Notes: a model not told the origin generated them from the letters alone. Numbered from the stretch's first letter, positions 38,883-47,739 are shown. The stretch is 64,000 nt of DNA from Rhodococcus wratislaviensis (GCF_900455735.1 NZ_UAUI01000024.1:468501-532500), one strand, 5' to 3'. Program-made: numbers and translations.

Positions 38883-40046
38883 CTACGCGGCGGCCTCGGG
38901 AAAGCCGCCCATGCGGTCGAGGTGGCTCTCGACGTCGTCGATGAAACCGGGAACGAAACGCAGATTGCCCATCCGCGTCCGCTTCAAGAAGCCGGCGGTC
39001 GCGCGCGCCGACAGCAAGCGGGTGTCCTCCAGGAATCCGCTGAGATCCTCGTACGGCTCCTGCACCGGCCACGTCGAGGTGTGCACGCGGAACGCCTGAC
39101 GATTGCTGCCCCACGCCGCCACCGGCCACGCGTCGCCGGGCTTCATCGGCGTCTCGATGCCCCGCTCGTAGTCCGCCGACTCGAGCAGACGCCGACCGAC
39201 CCACGACGCCATCCGCACACTGACGGCGTTGCCGACGAGCTTCCACCGATGACTGTTCCGCAGACCGGGGACCAGCGCGGCGGGCGCCGTCCAGTCGGGG
39301 TCGAAACCCTGCAGGCGTTCGGCGTCGATCAGTCCGGGGGTCACGATCTCACCCGACGGCAGTCGCACGGCGGGTGGGCTCGCGATACCGACGGACGACC
39401 CGCCCTTCAGCGTGGGGACCGCGTTGACCGCCCAGCCGAGACCGCGGGTGCCCTCGGTCCAGTAGAAACCGCACGGGAAGTCGGCGTGGTCGTCGACGGG
39501 GCGTTCCCCGGCGTCCTCACCGAACAGCACCGCGCGGGGGTCCTCGGTGCGCGAGGCGAGCATCAGGACCCGCTGACGGCGCTGGGGGAGTCCGAACGCG
39601 CGAGCATCGACCACCCGGTACGCCCACGTGTAGCCGAGGTCCTCCAGGGCGTCCGTGATATGCCTCATAGCCGCCCCGCGACCCAGCTGCAGCATGAACG
39701 GCACGTTCTCGATCAGAAGCCAGCGCGGACCCTTCTTCCGCTTCACCAACCGGAACACCTCGTCGACGAGGCCGGAACGCGAACCCGTGATTCCGGCGGT
39801 CCGGCCGGCCTGCGAGAGGTCCTGGCACGGGAAGCCGGCGGCGACGAGTTCGATGTCCTGGGGGAGGGAACGCAGCTTGGTGACGTCGGAATGCACAGGG
39901 ACGTCCGTGAATCGGGTACGCAGAACCGCCTGGGCGCCCGGGTCGATCTCACAGAGCAGTTCGGTGTTCCAGCCGTGCTCTCTCAGACCCAACTCGAGCC
40001 CGCCGATACCGGCGAACAGGCCCACCATGCTCCCGGTTGACGTCAC
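38883..40046 (-). CDS. dcm: DNA (cytosine-5) methyltransferase
   Basis: A C5 methyltransferase of about 387 residues. Motif I SMVGLFAGIGGLELGL, motif IV AAGFPCQDLSQAG with the catalytic Cys, motif VI LLIENVPFM, motif VIII QRRQRVLML and motif X GNAVSVRMASW are all present. It methylates cytosine in a recognition site not predictable from sequence. The start is uncertain: GTG at 40046 has AGGAAGG nearby, while GTG at 40061 and ATG at 40028 are alternatives. No restriction endonuclease gene is adjacent; vsr follows. Confidence 0.92.
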   Translation of the reverse strand: MTSTGSMVGLFAGIGGLELGLREHGWNTELLCEIDPGAQAVLRTRFTDVPVHSDVTKLRSLPQDIELVAAGFPCQDLSQAGRTAGITGSRSGLVDEVFRLVKRKKGPRWLLIENVPFMLQLGRGAAMRHITDALEDLGYTWAYRVVDARAFGLPQRRQRVLMLASRTEDPRAVLFGEDAGERPVDDHADFPCGFYWTEGTRGLGWAVNAVPTLKGGSSVGIASPPAVRLPSGEIVTPGLIDAERLQGFDPDWTAPAALVPGLRNSHRWKLVGNAVSVRMASWVGRRLLESADYERGIETPMKPGDAWPVAAWGSNRQAFRVHTSTWPVQEPYEDLSGFLEDTRLLSARATAGFLKRTRMGNLRFVPGFIDDVESHLDRMGGFPEAAA

Positions 40047-40114
40047 GGCACCCTTCCTCACGAACCAGTCACCCGAGAACGTTACTCGAGATCTGTGCTC
40101 CCTTTGACCAACGA

Positions 40115-40160
40115 CCCGTGAGTACTTATCAACGGCGGGCGGTTAATAAGTACTCACGGG
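40115..40160. repeat. Inverted repeat in a divergent intergenic region
   Basis: Arms CCCGTGAGTACTTATCAAC and GGTTAATAAGTACTCACGGG, nearly perfect. It lies upstream of both dcm (minus) and the antiporter at 40239 (plus), so it cannot be a conventional terminator for either. Its arms match those at 60656-60697. Confidence 0.7.
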
Positions 40161-40238
40161 TGGCGAAGCCACATATGGCAGGCTGCTTCGCGGGCAAACG
40201 ACCGGGTAGAAGAATCGAGCCGAGGAGGCGTCCCCAGC

Positions 40239-41819
40239 GTGGATCAGCTGATCGTGGTGATCGGGCTCATGCTCGTCACAGTCCTGATCGTCGGCCTCGG
40301 TGACCGATTCCACGCACCTTGGCCGGTACTGCTCACGATCGTCACCGCCGGTGCCGCGTTCGTGCCCGGCATCCCGCACGTCGAACTCGAACCCGAACTG
40401 ATCCTGCCGCTGTTCCTGCCGCCACTGCTGTGGGCGCTGGCCCGCCGGACGTCGTGGGCGATGTTCGTCGACCGCTGGAAGACCATCGTCGTCCACTCCG
40501 TCGGCCTGGTCATCGTCACGACCGCTGCGGTCGCGTGGACGGCCTGGGCGCTCGTGCCCGGCATCACCCTGGCGGCGGCGATCGCGATAGGTGCGATGAC
40601 CGCCCCACCCGACCCGGTGGCCGTCGAGGCCGTCGCCGAACCCGTCGGGATTCCGCGTCGACTCGTCGGCGTCCTGCAGACGGAGGGCCTGTTCAACGAC
40701 GCCGCCGCGCTGGTCGCGTTCCAGGCGGCGCTCGCCGCGACGATCGCCGGTGAAGACCTGCACTTCGGTTTCGAGGTGCTGCACTTCCTGTACACCGCGG
40801 TCGCGGCGGTGCTGATCGGTCTCGCATCCGGCTGGGTGGGGTCGTGGCTGGTCGTGCGGATCGTGGACGTCCCGGGCCGCAGCGGACTGACCCTGGTCAT
40901 CCCGTTCGTCGTGTACCTGCTGGCCGAGGAGATCCACGCGTCCGGGGTCATCGCCGTCGTGGTGGCCGCGGTGCAGATGAGCGCCGCCGACTCCGAGGTC
41001 GACGCCGAGGACCGCCTGGCGAGTGCCTCGTTCTGGCACGTCGCCGAATTGCTGGTCACCGGCTTCGCGTTCGGGTTGATGGGTCTCGAATTCCGTCAGA
41101 TCGTCGACGACGCGGGCAGCGATCTGTGGACGATGGTGCTGCACGGCGTCGTCATCGGAGTGGTGCTGGTGGTGGTCCGCGCCCTCTGGATGGGCGTCAC
41201 GTGGCTGTACATCCGCGGGTACGAGGACAACGCCTCCTCCGCGCCCCGCACCCCCGCCGAAGCCGTGGTCATGACGTGGTGCGGGATGCGCGGCCTCGTC
41301 ACCCTGGCGTTGGCGCTGAGCCTCCCGGTCGACGATTTCCCGTGGCGTTCCGAAGCCGTCGTCATCGCGGCGGTGGTGCTGGTGATGAGCATGGTCATTC
41401 CGGGATTCACCCTGCCGTGGCTGGTGAAGGCACTCGGCGTCGCCGGTGTCGCCGACGCGGAGGATGCTGAGGAGCGGGCACTGGTCGAGCGGGCCCGGCA
41501 CGCCGCGCTCGAGGTCGTGACGTCCGCGCCGACCAACCTGCCGCCCGAATCGGTGGCCCGGCTCAAGGCGCTCTACGACCGGCTCGAACAGGACTCCGCG
41601 CCCGGCACCCACTCGCCGGAGTACTCGCAGCGCATCGAACAGCTCAAGACCCGCCGCGACGAACTGCGGGCGCTCCAGCACCGGGCGCTGGTCGCGGCGC
41701 AGGCCGAAGTGTTGCGGGCCCGCAACGAAAAGGGGCAGGACCCGCACGTCGTCGACCGCGTCCTCGAGCGTCTCGACCGCCTCTCCACCGCGAGCAACAC
41801 GCAGACTTTCCACCACTGA
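40239..41819 (+). CDS. Na+/H+ antiporter, CPA1 family
   Basis: A 526-residue antiporter starting at a GTG. About 12 membrane helices are followed by a cytoplasmic tail of about 100 residues (from GVADAEDAEERALVER). Family motifs: FLPPLLWALARRTSW, AMTAPPDPVAVEAVAEPVGIPRRLVGVLQTEGLFNDAAALVAF (the ND region of the ion site), and MTWCGMRGLVTLALALSLP. It resembles YjcE-type exchangers of mycobacteria (Rv2287). It exports Na+ and takes in protons. Confidence 0.87.
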   Translation: MDQLIVVIGLMLVTVLIVGLGDRFHAPWPVLLTIVTAGAAFVPGIPHVELEPELILPLFLPPLLWALARRTSWAMFVDRWKTIVVHSVGLVIVTTAAVAWTAWALVPGITLAAAIAIGAMTAPPDPVAVEAVAEPVGIPRRLVGVLQTEGLFNDAAALVAFQAALAATIAGEDLHFGFEVLHFLYTAVAAVLIGLASGWVGSWLVVRIVDVPGRSGLTLVIPFVVYLLAEEIHASGVIAVVVAAVQMSAADSEVDAEDRLASASFWHVAELLVTGFAFGLMGLEFRQIVDDAGSDLWTMVLHGVVIGVVLVVVRALWMGVTWLYIRGYEDNASSAPRTPAEAVVMTWCGMRGLVTLALALSLPVDDFPWRSEAVVIAAVVLVMSMVIPGFTLPWLVKALGVAGVADAEDAEERALVERARHAALEVVTSAPTNLPPESVARLKALYDRLEQDSAPGTHSPEYSQRIEQLKTRRDELRALQHRALVAAQAEVLRARNEKGQDPHVVDRVLERLDRLSTASNTQTFHH

Positions 41820-41860
41820 GAGTCCTAGACTTCCTGTAGGTGGGAGCACAGGGAGGCGCC

Positions 41861-42958
41861 ATGATCTCGGGTTTCCGGAACCGGCCGCACCTCCTGCGCG
41901 ACGCCCAGGGCAGCGGCCTCGTCGAAGCGTTCGTCATCATCGGGATCGTCACGATCCTGCTCACCCGCGCCTACCTTCACCTCACCGGTTATCCGCAGGT
42001 CGGGGGTTCCTCGCTGCACATCGCGCATGTCCTGTGGGGCGGACTCGGCATGGTCGTGGCCCTGGTGACCGTGTTCTCGTTCCTCGGGATGAAACCGCGC
42101 GTCCTCGGCGTCGTGATCGGCGGCGTCGGGTTCGGTTTGTTCCTCGACGAGATCGGCAAGTTCGTCACCAAGACCAACGACTACTTCTACCGGCCGTCCA
42201 TCGCGATCATGTACGTGGTGATCGTCGTGTTGCTGCTGGTCAACCGGTCGCTGCACGACGTCCGGCCGCCGACCCCGACGGAGGACGTCGCCAACGCCGC
42301 CGCCATCGCGCTCGGCGGACTGGACCGTGGGCTGGACCGTGCACGCCGGGAGCAGGCGCTGGCGCAATTGCGCCGGGCGGCCGCCGCCGGCGCGGACGAG
42401 GCGACCCTGATTTCGGTCCGGGATCTGCTCGCCCACTGCCCGGACCGGAACGGCCGGACCGTGCCCACGGCCCGGGAGCTGGCCCGGCGCGCGACCCCCG
42501 CGTTCGCCAGGGGGCCGGGCATGCTCTGGACCGCGGCGGTCCTCCTCACCCTGTTCTCCACCCTGGGACTGCTCAGCGCCGTGATCACGCTCGACGACGA
42601 CCTCCGCGGCGACGAGGGAACCGACATCACGACGGTCGGCCAGCTCACCGGGTCCGCGATCGCGTTCGTCCTGTGCTGGTCGGGCATCGTGCGACTGCGG
42701 AACGGGAAGCTGTGGCCGTTGCAGTTCCTGCGGGCCGCGGCCCTGGTCACGGTCCTGCTCACCGAGGTGTTCGACTTCGTTGCCCAGGAGTTCGGGGCGC
42801 TGCTGAACGTGGCGGTCGGACTCGGCGCACTCGTCGTCTTCTCGTCGCGCATCGCGGTCACGGAACGAGCCCGGGCACTGACTCTCGACAACTCTGCTGC
42901 AACGAAACTCGGCCCGTTGCCACCCCGGGAGCCGTCGTCGCTTACCGTAGACAGGTGA
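41861..42958 (+). CDS. Integral membrane protein of unknown function
   Basis: A 365-residue protein, ATG at 41861 behind AGGGAGG. It has an N-terminal group of four hydrophobic helices (VEAFVIIGIVTILLTRAYLHL, VLWGGLGMVVALVTVFSFLGM, VIGGVGFGLFLDEIGKFVT, AIMYVVIVVLLLVN), a cytoplasmic helical segment, and a second group of four. I recognise no transport or enzyme motif. It is coupled by GTGA to the glycolipid-binding-type gene. Confidence 0.75.
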   Translation: MISGFRNRPHLLRDAQGSGLVEAFVIIGIVTILLTRAYLHLTGYPQVGGSSLHIAHVLWGGLGMVVALVTVFSFLGMKPRVLGVVIGGVGFGLFLDEIGKFVTKTNDYFYRPSIAIMYVVIVVLLLVNRSLHDVRPPTPTEDVANAAAIALGGLDRGLDRARREQALAQLRRAAAAGADEATLISVRDLLAHCPDRNGRTVPTARELARRATPAFARGPGMLWTAAVLLTLFSTLGLLSAVITLDDDLRGDEGTDITTVGQLTGSAIAFVLCWSGIVRLRNGKLWPLQFLRAAALVTVLLTEVFDFVAQEFGALLNVAVGLGALVVFSSRIAVTERARALTLDNSAATKLGPLPPREPSSLTVDR

Positions 42959-43542
42959 GCATCCAAGCCTCCGGTGCCTCGACCTGGCCCGCAGTACTGA
43001 CGTGGCGGGCGGACAACGCACCCCGAATGGAATCGGTGCGCGTCCAGCTCAACGGCGACCGCATCAAGGCAGCAGGCCGGATCATCGGCGGCGAGTGCCC
43101 CGAGCATCCCGCGTTCAGCGCGTCCTACGACCTCGTCACCGACGAAAGCGGCGTCACCCGCCGGCTGTCGCTGCGGACGTCCGTCGCGGCCGGTGAGCGG
43201 CAGATGTCGATCAGCCGGGACGAAGAGGGCACGTGGATGGTGGAGCACGGCGCCAACCACCAGCGGTCCACGTTCGACGGCGCCCTCGACGTCGACATGG
43301 TGCTCAGCCCCTTCTTCAACGCCCTGCCCATCCGGCGGTACGGACTGCACCTCGGGTCCGAGGACGTCGAGGTCCCCGTCGTCTACGTGAACCTCCTGGA
43401 CCTGCGGGTCGAGGGCGCGATCCTCACCTACAGCAGCGGTCCGGACGGCATCCACGTGCTGTCGCCGGTGTCGAGTTCCTCGGTGACCGTCGACCGCGAC
43501 GGGTTCATCATCGACTACCCGGGCCTGGCCGAACGGATATAG
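42955..43542 (+). CDS. Putative glycolipid-binding protein (PF06475 type)
   Basis: A 195-residue beta-rich protein starting at a GTG that overlaps the previous stop. RVQLNGDRIKAAGRIIGGECPEHPAFSASYDLVTDE and FDGALDVDMVLSPFFNALPIRR fit the DUF1089/putative glycolipid-binding family. No signal peptide, so it is probably cytoplasmic. The family name comes from a structural comparison; the ligand is not known. It ends 51 bases from the convergent tyrA, with a hairpin between. Confidence 0.8.
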   Translation: MSIQASGASTWPAVLTWRADNAPRMESVRVQLNGDRIKAAGRIIGGECPEHPAFSASYDLVTDESGVTRRLSLRTSVAAGERQMSISRDEEGTWMVEHGANHQRSTFDGALDVDMVLSPFFNALPIRRYGLHLGSEDVEVPVVYVNLLDLRVEGAILTYSSGPDGIHVLSPVSSSSVTVDRDGFIIDYPGLAERI

Positions 43543-43554
43543 GCGGCGCAGCCG

Positions 43555-43600
43555 CCCGTGCGTGGTTAACGAGTCTCTGGACTCGTCGAGCACTCACAGG
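43555..43600. terminator. Inverted repeat between convergent genes
   Basis: Arms CCCGTGCGTGGTTAACGAGT and ACTCGTCGAGCACTCACAGG around loop CTCTGG, with three mismatches, flanked by GGCGGC/GCCGCC. The inner ACGAGTCTCTGGACTCGT is identical to the repeat at 56834, so the two are copies of one element. Confidence 0.65.
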
Positions 43601-44544
43601 CGGCGGAGCCGCCCTCCCCGCCGACCCGCATCACGCATGTCGTCGATCCAGCCTTCGCGGCCGGGAACGATGCCGGTGATCTCCCACGTCTCCTGGTTGT
43701 CGTACGTCAGGCGCGCGGTGTGACCGGCCTCGACGAGCGTCGCCGTCGACGACTGTTCCGCCAGTTCGGTCCGCGCGTCCTGCAGCAGCACCAGCGCCTC
43801 GTCCAGGGCGATCAGCAGGGCGTCCCGGTTGCCTTCGCACATGGCCCGGACGAGTCCGGGCGCGCTGCCTGCCACGCGGGTGCCGTCGCGGAACGAGCCG
43901 GCCGCCAGGCCGAGCGCCAGCGGCCCGCCGCGGGCTCCGGTTATCGCGAGGGTCTCGGCCAGTAGGTGCGGCAGGTGCGAGATGCGCGCGACCGCCCGGT
44001 CGTGTTCGGCGGATTCGGCGGGTACGACGACGGACCCGCAGTCCAACGCGAGCTGCGCGACCTGCGTCCAGATGGCGGGGTCGACGCCGTCGTCGGTGCC
44101 GACCACCCACACGGCTTCCCGGAACAGGTCGGCGCTGCCGACGCTCCACCCGGACGCCGACGTTCCGGCCATCGGGTGCCCGCCCACGTAGCGGTCGGCG
44201 AGTCCCTGACGGGCTGCCGCCGCCGCGACCTCCGCCTTGACGCTGACGACGTCGGTGATCGAGCAGTTCGGTGCGTACAGGGCGATCGCGGTGAGGGTGG
44301 CGGCGACGGCGGGCACGGGTACCGCGATCACGATCAGCGCCGACGCGGCCGACGCACGCTGGAGCACCGCGACCAGATCGGTGTCGGCGTCGAATCCGTC
44401 CGCCCGGGCGGCGTCGACGGACGGCGCGGATCGGTTGTGACCCCACGCTTCGCGGCCCGCCCGGACCGCCGCACGCAGCAGTGAACCGCCGATCAAGCCC
44501 AGGCCGAGCACGCACACGGGAGGTGCGGAAGGGGTATCAGACAC
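43594..44544 (-). CDS. tyrA: Prephenate dehydrogenase
   Basis: A dehydrogenase of about 316 residues. The NAD motif is VCVLGLGLIGGSLLRAAVRAGREAWGHNRS; the prephenate-site segments DVVSVKAEVA, GGHPMAGTSASGWS and the His region ARISHLPHLLAETLA are present. It converts prephenate to 4-hydroxyphenylpyruvate in tyrosine synthesis. The start is uncertain: the GTG at 44544 was taken, while an ATG at 44562 is possible. It is divergent from the deaminase-associated gene, matching the Rv3754-Rv3752c order. Confidence 0.87.
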   Translation of the reverse strand: MSDTPSAPPVCVLGLGLIGGSLLRAAVRAGREAWGHNRSAPSVDAARADGFDADTDLVAVLQRASAASALIVIAVPVPAVAATLTAIALYAPNCSITDVVSVKAEVAAAAARQGLADRYVGGHPMAGTSASGWSVGSADLFREAVWVVGTDDGVDPAIWTQVAQLALDCGSVVVPAESAEHDRAVARISHLPHLLAETLAITGARGGPLALGLAAGSFRDGTRVAGSAPGLVRAMCEGNRDALLIALDEALVLLQDARTELAEQSSTATLVEAGHTARLTYDNQETWEITGIVPGREGWIDDMRDAGRRGGRLRRL

Positions 44545-44611
44545 CCGAACAGGTTGGCACATTCGAGTGCGGACTTCATTTACCGGCACCCCGCGGGCTA
44601 CCGTTGCGCTC

Positions 44612-45151
44612 ATGGGTGCACAGCGCGCGGAAAACAACAGCGCCTCCTCGGATCGGGCAGAGGATCTGGAGGGCTTCGGTGTCGCGGTAGTACACGAGGA
44701 CGGCCGGTGGAAGGTCAAGGCCCTCACTTCGGCTGCTCTGACCAGTCTCAGCGTCGCGGAGGAGGAGCTTCGGGCCCTCCGTAGCGCGGGCGCGTTCTTC
44801 GGTCTGCTGGACGTGGACGACGAATTCTTCGTCGTGCTCCGGCCGGCGCCGTCGGGAACGCGTCTGCTGCTGTCCGACGCCACCGCGGCCATCGACTACG
44901 ACATCGCCGCGGACGTCCTCGAGGCGCTCAACGTCGAGGTCCCGGACATCGACCCGGACGAACTCGACGACATCGAGCCGTGGGAGGAAGGCGACCTGTC
45001 GCTGCTCGCCGACCTCGGTCTGCCCGAACCCGTTCTGGCTGTGATCACGTCCGAGACGGACCTCTATCCCGACGAGCAGCTCGGGATGATCGCGCAGCGG
45101 CTCGGGTTCACCACGGAGCTGGCCGGGGTTCTCGACAAGCTTCCCCGGTAG
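44612..45151 (+). CDS. tRNA adenosine deaminase-associated protein (Rv3753c-like)
   Basis: A 179-residue acidic protein. LEGFGVAVVHEDGRWKVKALT and LRALRSAGAFFGLLDVDDEFFVVLRP are the conserved core; the C-terminal half is strongly acidic (DIDPDELDDIEPWEEGD). It precedes tadA by 11 bases, as in M. tuberculosis, hence the family name. A functional link to the deaminase is inferred from this conserved pairing. Start at the ATG at 44612. Confidence 0.85.
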   Translation: MGAQRAENNSASSDRAEDLEGFGVAVVHEDGRWKVKALTSAALTSLSVAEEELRALRSAGAFFGLLDVDDEFFVVLRPAPSGTRLLLSDATAAIDYDIAADVLEALNVEVPDIDPDELDDIEPWEEGDLSLLADLGLPEPVLAVITSETDLYPDEQLGMIAQRLGFTTELAGVLDKLPR

Positions 45152-45162
45152 TTTCACGCGCT

Positions 45163-45621
45163 GTGACTCTTCAGGACGACGAGCGGATGATCCGCGCGGC
45201 GATCGAGGCGGCCCGTGCCGCCACCGACGCCGACGTGCCCGTGGGTGCGGTGGTGTTCGACGCCGAGGGTGTCGAGGTGTCGCGGGCGGTGAACTCGCGG
45301 GAGGCGATGTCGGATCCGACGGCTCACGCGGAGATCATCGCGTTGCGGGCCGCCGCCCGGGTGTACGGCGACGGGTGGCGCCTCGAGGGGGCGACGCTCG
45401 CGGTGACGCTGGAGCCGTGCACGATGTGCGCGGGCGCGCTCGTGCTGGCCCGGATCTCCCGGGTGGTGTTCGGGGCGTGGGAGCCGAAGACGGGTGCTGT
45501 CGGTTCCCTGTGGGATGTGGTCCGCGACCGCCGTCTCACGCACCGCCCGCAGGTCAGGGGCGGTGTTCTGGAGGACGAATGCGCAGGCATCCTCGAAGAC
45601 TTCTTCCGTGAACGGCGCTGA
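45163..45621 (+). CDS. tadA: tRNA-specific adenosine deaminase TadA
   Basis: A 152-residue zinc deaminase. The zinc site is H-A-E in PTAHAEIIALRAAA and P-C-x-x-C in TLEPCTMCAGALVLARI, and the C-terminal RVVFGAWEPKTGAVGSLWDVVRD is typical. It makes inosine at position 34 of tRNA-Arg(ACG), a gene present at 23565. The start is the GTG at 45163; an internal ATG nine codons later is an alternative. Confidence 0.93.
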   Translation: MTLQDDERMIRAAIEAARAATDADVPVGAVVFDAEGVEVSRAVNSREAMSDPTAHAEIIALRAAARVYGDGWRLEGATLAVTLEPCTMCAGALVLARISRVVFGAWEPKTGAVGSLWDVVRDRRLTHRPQVRGGVLEDECAGILEDFFRERR

Positions 45622-45759
45622 CCGGTTTCAAACTCTTTCGTGGGGTACTCGACACAATGTGGCCGGGTCCGCATGACCCGTGCTTCTCTGGAGACAGGCG
45701 CCGACGAGGCGCCGCCGGACCCGTCCCCGGGTTCGAAATCGGATTCACGGAGGTATCTC

Positions 45760-45951
45760 GTGGGAATCGCAGACAAAGCTTCGAACAAGGCGGAAGACCT
45801 CAAGGGCCAGGCGAAGGAAGCCACCGGTAAAGCCACGGGCGATCCGGACCTGCGCGACGAGGGCAAGGCCGACCAGGCGTCCTCGGCGGTGAAGGATGCC
45901 GGCGAGAAGGTCAAGGACGCCGCAAAGAACCTCAAGGACAAGCTGACTTAA
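45760..45951 (+). CDS. CsbD family stress protein
   Basis: A 63-residue, highly charged helical protein, GTG start behind GGAGG. IADKASNKAEDLKGQAKEATGK is the CsbD signature. In other bacteria these genes are induced by general stress (sigma-B or sigma-S) and the product is of unknown function. Monocistronic, between tadA and tRNA-Ser(CGA). An upstream in-frame ATG at 45640 would add 40 non-conserved residues. Confidence 0.88.
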   Translation: MGIADKASNKAEDLKGQAKEATGKATGDPDLRDEGKADQASSAVKDAGEKVKDAAKNLKDKLT

Positions 45952-46006
45952 ACGGCTTCACCTGGCGATTTCGGGCTCGGGCGCCACATCCGGTAAAGTC
46001 ACCGGC

Positions 46007-46097
46007 GGTGGCGTGTCCGAGCGGCCTAAGGAGCACGCCTCGAAAGCGTGTGACGGGTAACCCCCGTCCGAGGGTTCAAATCCCTCCGCCACCGCCA
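46007..46097 (+). tRNA. tRNA-Ser (anticodon CGA)
   Basis: Acceptor GGTGGCG pairs with CGCCACC; anticodon stem CACGC/GCGTG around CTCGAAA gives CGA; long variable arm and T-arm GAGGGTTCAAATCCCTC. Discriminator G and encoded CCA (46095-46097). Confidence 0.96.
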
Positions 46098-46100
46098 AAG

Positions 46101-46135
46101 CTCCCCACCTGCACACGCAGGTGGGGAGTTTTTTT
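46101..46135 (+). terminator. Rho-independent terminator after tRNA-Ser(CGA)
   Basis: Perfect arms CTCCCCACCTGC and GCAGGTGGGGAG around a four-base loop, followed by seven T. Confidence 0.95.
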
Positions 46136-46190
46136 GTGCATCCGTGCCGGGAATGTTCGTTAGCGTGTCCTGGAGGGAAGGGGCACAGAC

Positions 46191-46985
46191 ATGCGCATCG
46201 ACTCGACGGGCAGGACGGCGCTGGTCACCGGATCGACGCAGGGCATCGGTGCCGCGATCGCAGCGGGTCTCGCCCGCTCCGGCGCGCGGGTGGCGATCAA
46301 CGGCCGCACCGAGAAGTCCGTGGGTGCGGCGATCGAACGATTGCGGGCCGAGGTCCCGGACGGCGAATTCGTTCCGGCGGCCGCCGACGTCACGACGGAC
46401 GAGGGCGCGCGCCGGGTCCTGGAGATCGTTCCGGGCGTCGACATCCTCGTCAACAACCTCGGGATCTTCGGCTCCCAGCCGGCCCTGGACATCGACGACG
46501 ACGAGTGGCGCCGCTACTTCGAGGTGAACGTGCTGTCCGCGATCCGGCTGACCCGCCTGGTCCTGCCCGGCATGGTCGAACGGTCCTGGGGCCGGGTCCT
46601 CGACATCGCCAGTGACTCCGCGATCGTGATTCCCGCGGAGATGATCCATTACGGGATGTCGAAGACGGCGCTGCTGGCGGTCTCGCGTGGCTTCGCGAAA
46701 GAGGCGGCGGGGACGGGCGTCACGGTCAATTCGGTTCTCGCCGGTCCCACTCACACGGGAGGTGTGGAGGATTTCGTCTACAGCCTGGTCGACAAGGACC
46801 TGCCGTGGGACGAGGCGCAGCGCGAGTTCATGAAGAAGTACCGGCCGCAGTCGTTGCTGCAGCGCCTCATCGAGCCGGAGGAGATCGCGAACATGGTTGT
46901 CTACCTCAGTTCGGCGCAGGCGTCGGCGACCACCGGCGCCGCGGTGCGGGTCGACGGCGGCTACATCGATTCCATCGTCCCGTGA
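46191..46985 (+). CDS. SDR family oxidoreductase
   Basis: A 264-residue short-chain dehydrogenase. Cofactor motif TGSTQGIGAAIAAGL, then NNLGIFG, the catalytic Ser in IASDSAIV, Tyr-x-x-x-Lys in HYGMSKTALL and the tail GAAVRVDGGYIDSIVP. An insertion around residues 190-225 (FVYSLVDKDLPWDEAQREFMKK) is typical of one actinobacterial 3-oxoacyl-reductase-like subgroup. Substrate unknown. Monocistronic, between a terminator and yceI. Confidence 0.85.
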   Translation: MRIDSTGRTALVTGSTQGIGAAIAAGLARSGARVAINGRTEKSVGAAIERLRAEVPDGEFVPAAADVTTDEGARRVLEIVPGVDILVNNLGIFGSQPALDIDDDEWRRYFEVNVLSAIRLTRLVLPGMVERSWGRVLDIASDSAIVIPAEMIHYGMSKTALLAVSRGFAKEAAGTGVTVNSVLAGPTHTGGVEDFVYSLVDKDLPWDEAQREFMKKYRPQSLLQRLIEPEEIANMVVYLSSAQASATTGAAVRVDGGYIDSIVP

Positions 46986-47055
46986 CCGTTCGTTCACAGC
47001 ACTCTCCCAGGTCGTACCGAGTGACATCCATTGAAGCTGCAACTAGCCTGATCTC

Positions 47056-47739
47056 ATGAAAAAGCTGTGGTGGTTGGTCGGCGCAGTCGTCATCGTCGTG
47101 ATCGCGGTGCTGGTGGGCCCGTGGTTCTACGGCCAATTCATCGCAGAGGACGACGCACCGGCGGCCTCGGTGTCGACCGAGGGCGCGGAGGCGGCCACCG
47201 GATCGGTCGACGGACAGTGGACCGTCACGCCGGGGCAGGGCTCCAACCAGACGGCCGCGGGGTACACCGTTCACGAGATCCTCAACGGCGCGAGCGTCAC
47301 AGTGGTCGGATCGACCGGCGACGTGACCGGCACCGCGACGGTCGAGAGCGAGAAACTCACCGCGGGTGAGGTGACCGTGCAGGTGGCGACCATCGCGACC
47401 GATCAGTCCCGCCGCGACAACCAGTTCCGCGGCAACGTGATGGACACCGGCACGTTCCCGACCGGCACGTTCACGGTCGATTCCCCGGTCGATCTGTCGG
47501 GGCTGCCTGCGGACGGTTCCGTGGGGACGGTCTCCGCCCAGGGCACGCTGACGCTCAAGGGGCAGTCGCGTCCGGTGACCGTCGACATCGACGTGCTCCG
47601 TTCCGGCGACGACCTGATCGCCTCGGGCAGCATCCCGGTCACCTGGACGGACTTCGGTGTGACGCCGCCGTCACTGGGCTTCGTGACCGTGGACGGCAAC
47701 GGCACGGTCGACTTCCTGGTCAGCTTCGCGCGTTCCTGA
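47056..47739 (+). CDS. YceI-like lipocalin-fold protein with N-terminal membrane anchor
   Basis: A 227-residue protein. Residues 5-25 (WWLVGAVVIVVIAVLVGPWFY) form a membrane anchor or uncleaved signal. The YceI domain (from about residue 50, GSVDGQWTVTPG) includes IATDQSRRDNQFRGNVMDTGTFPTGTF and TLKGQSRPVTVDIDV. YceI proteins bind polyisoprenoid lipids in a beta-barrel. The gene's last 69 bases overlap the 3' end of the convergent hydroxylase gene. Confidence 0.88.
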   Translation: MKKLWWLVGAVVIVVIAVLVGPWFYGQFIAEDDAPAASVSTEGAEAATGSVDGQWTVTPGQGSNQTAAGYTVHEILNGASVTVVGSTGDVTGTATVESEKLTAGEVTVQVATIATDQSRRDNQFRGNVMDTGTFPTGTFTVDSPVDLSGLPADGSVGTVSAQGTLTLKGQSRPVTVDIDVLRSGDDLIASGSIPVTWTDFGVTPPSLGFVTVDGNGTVDFLVSFARS

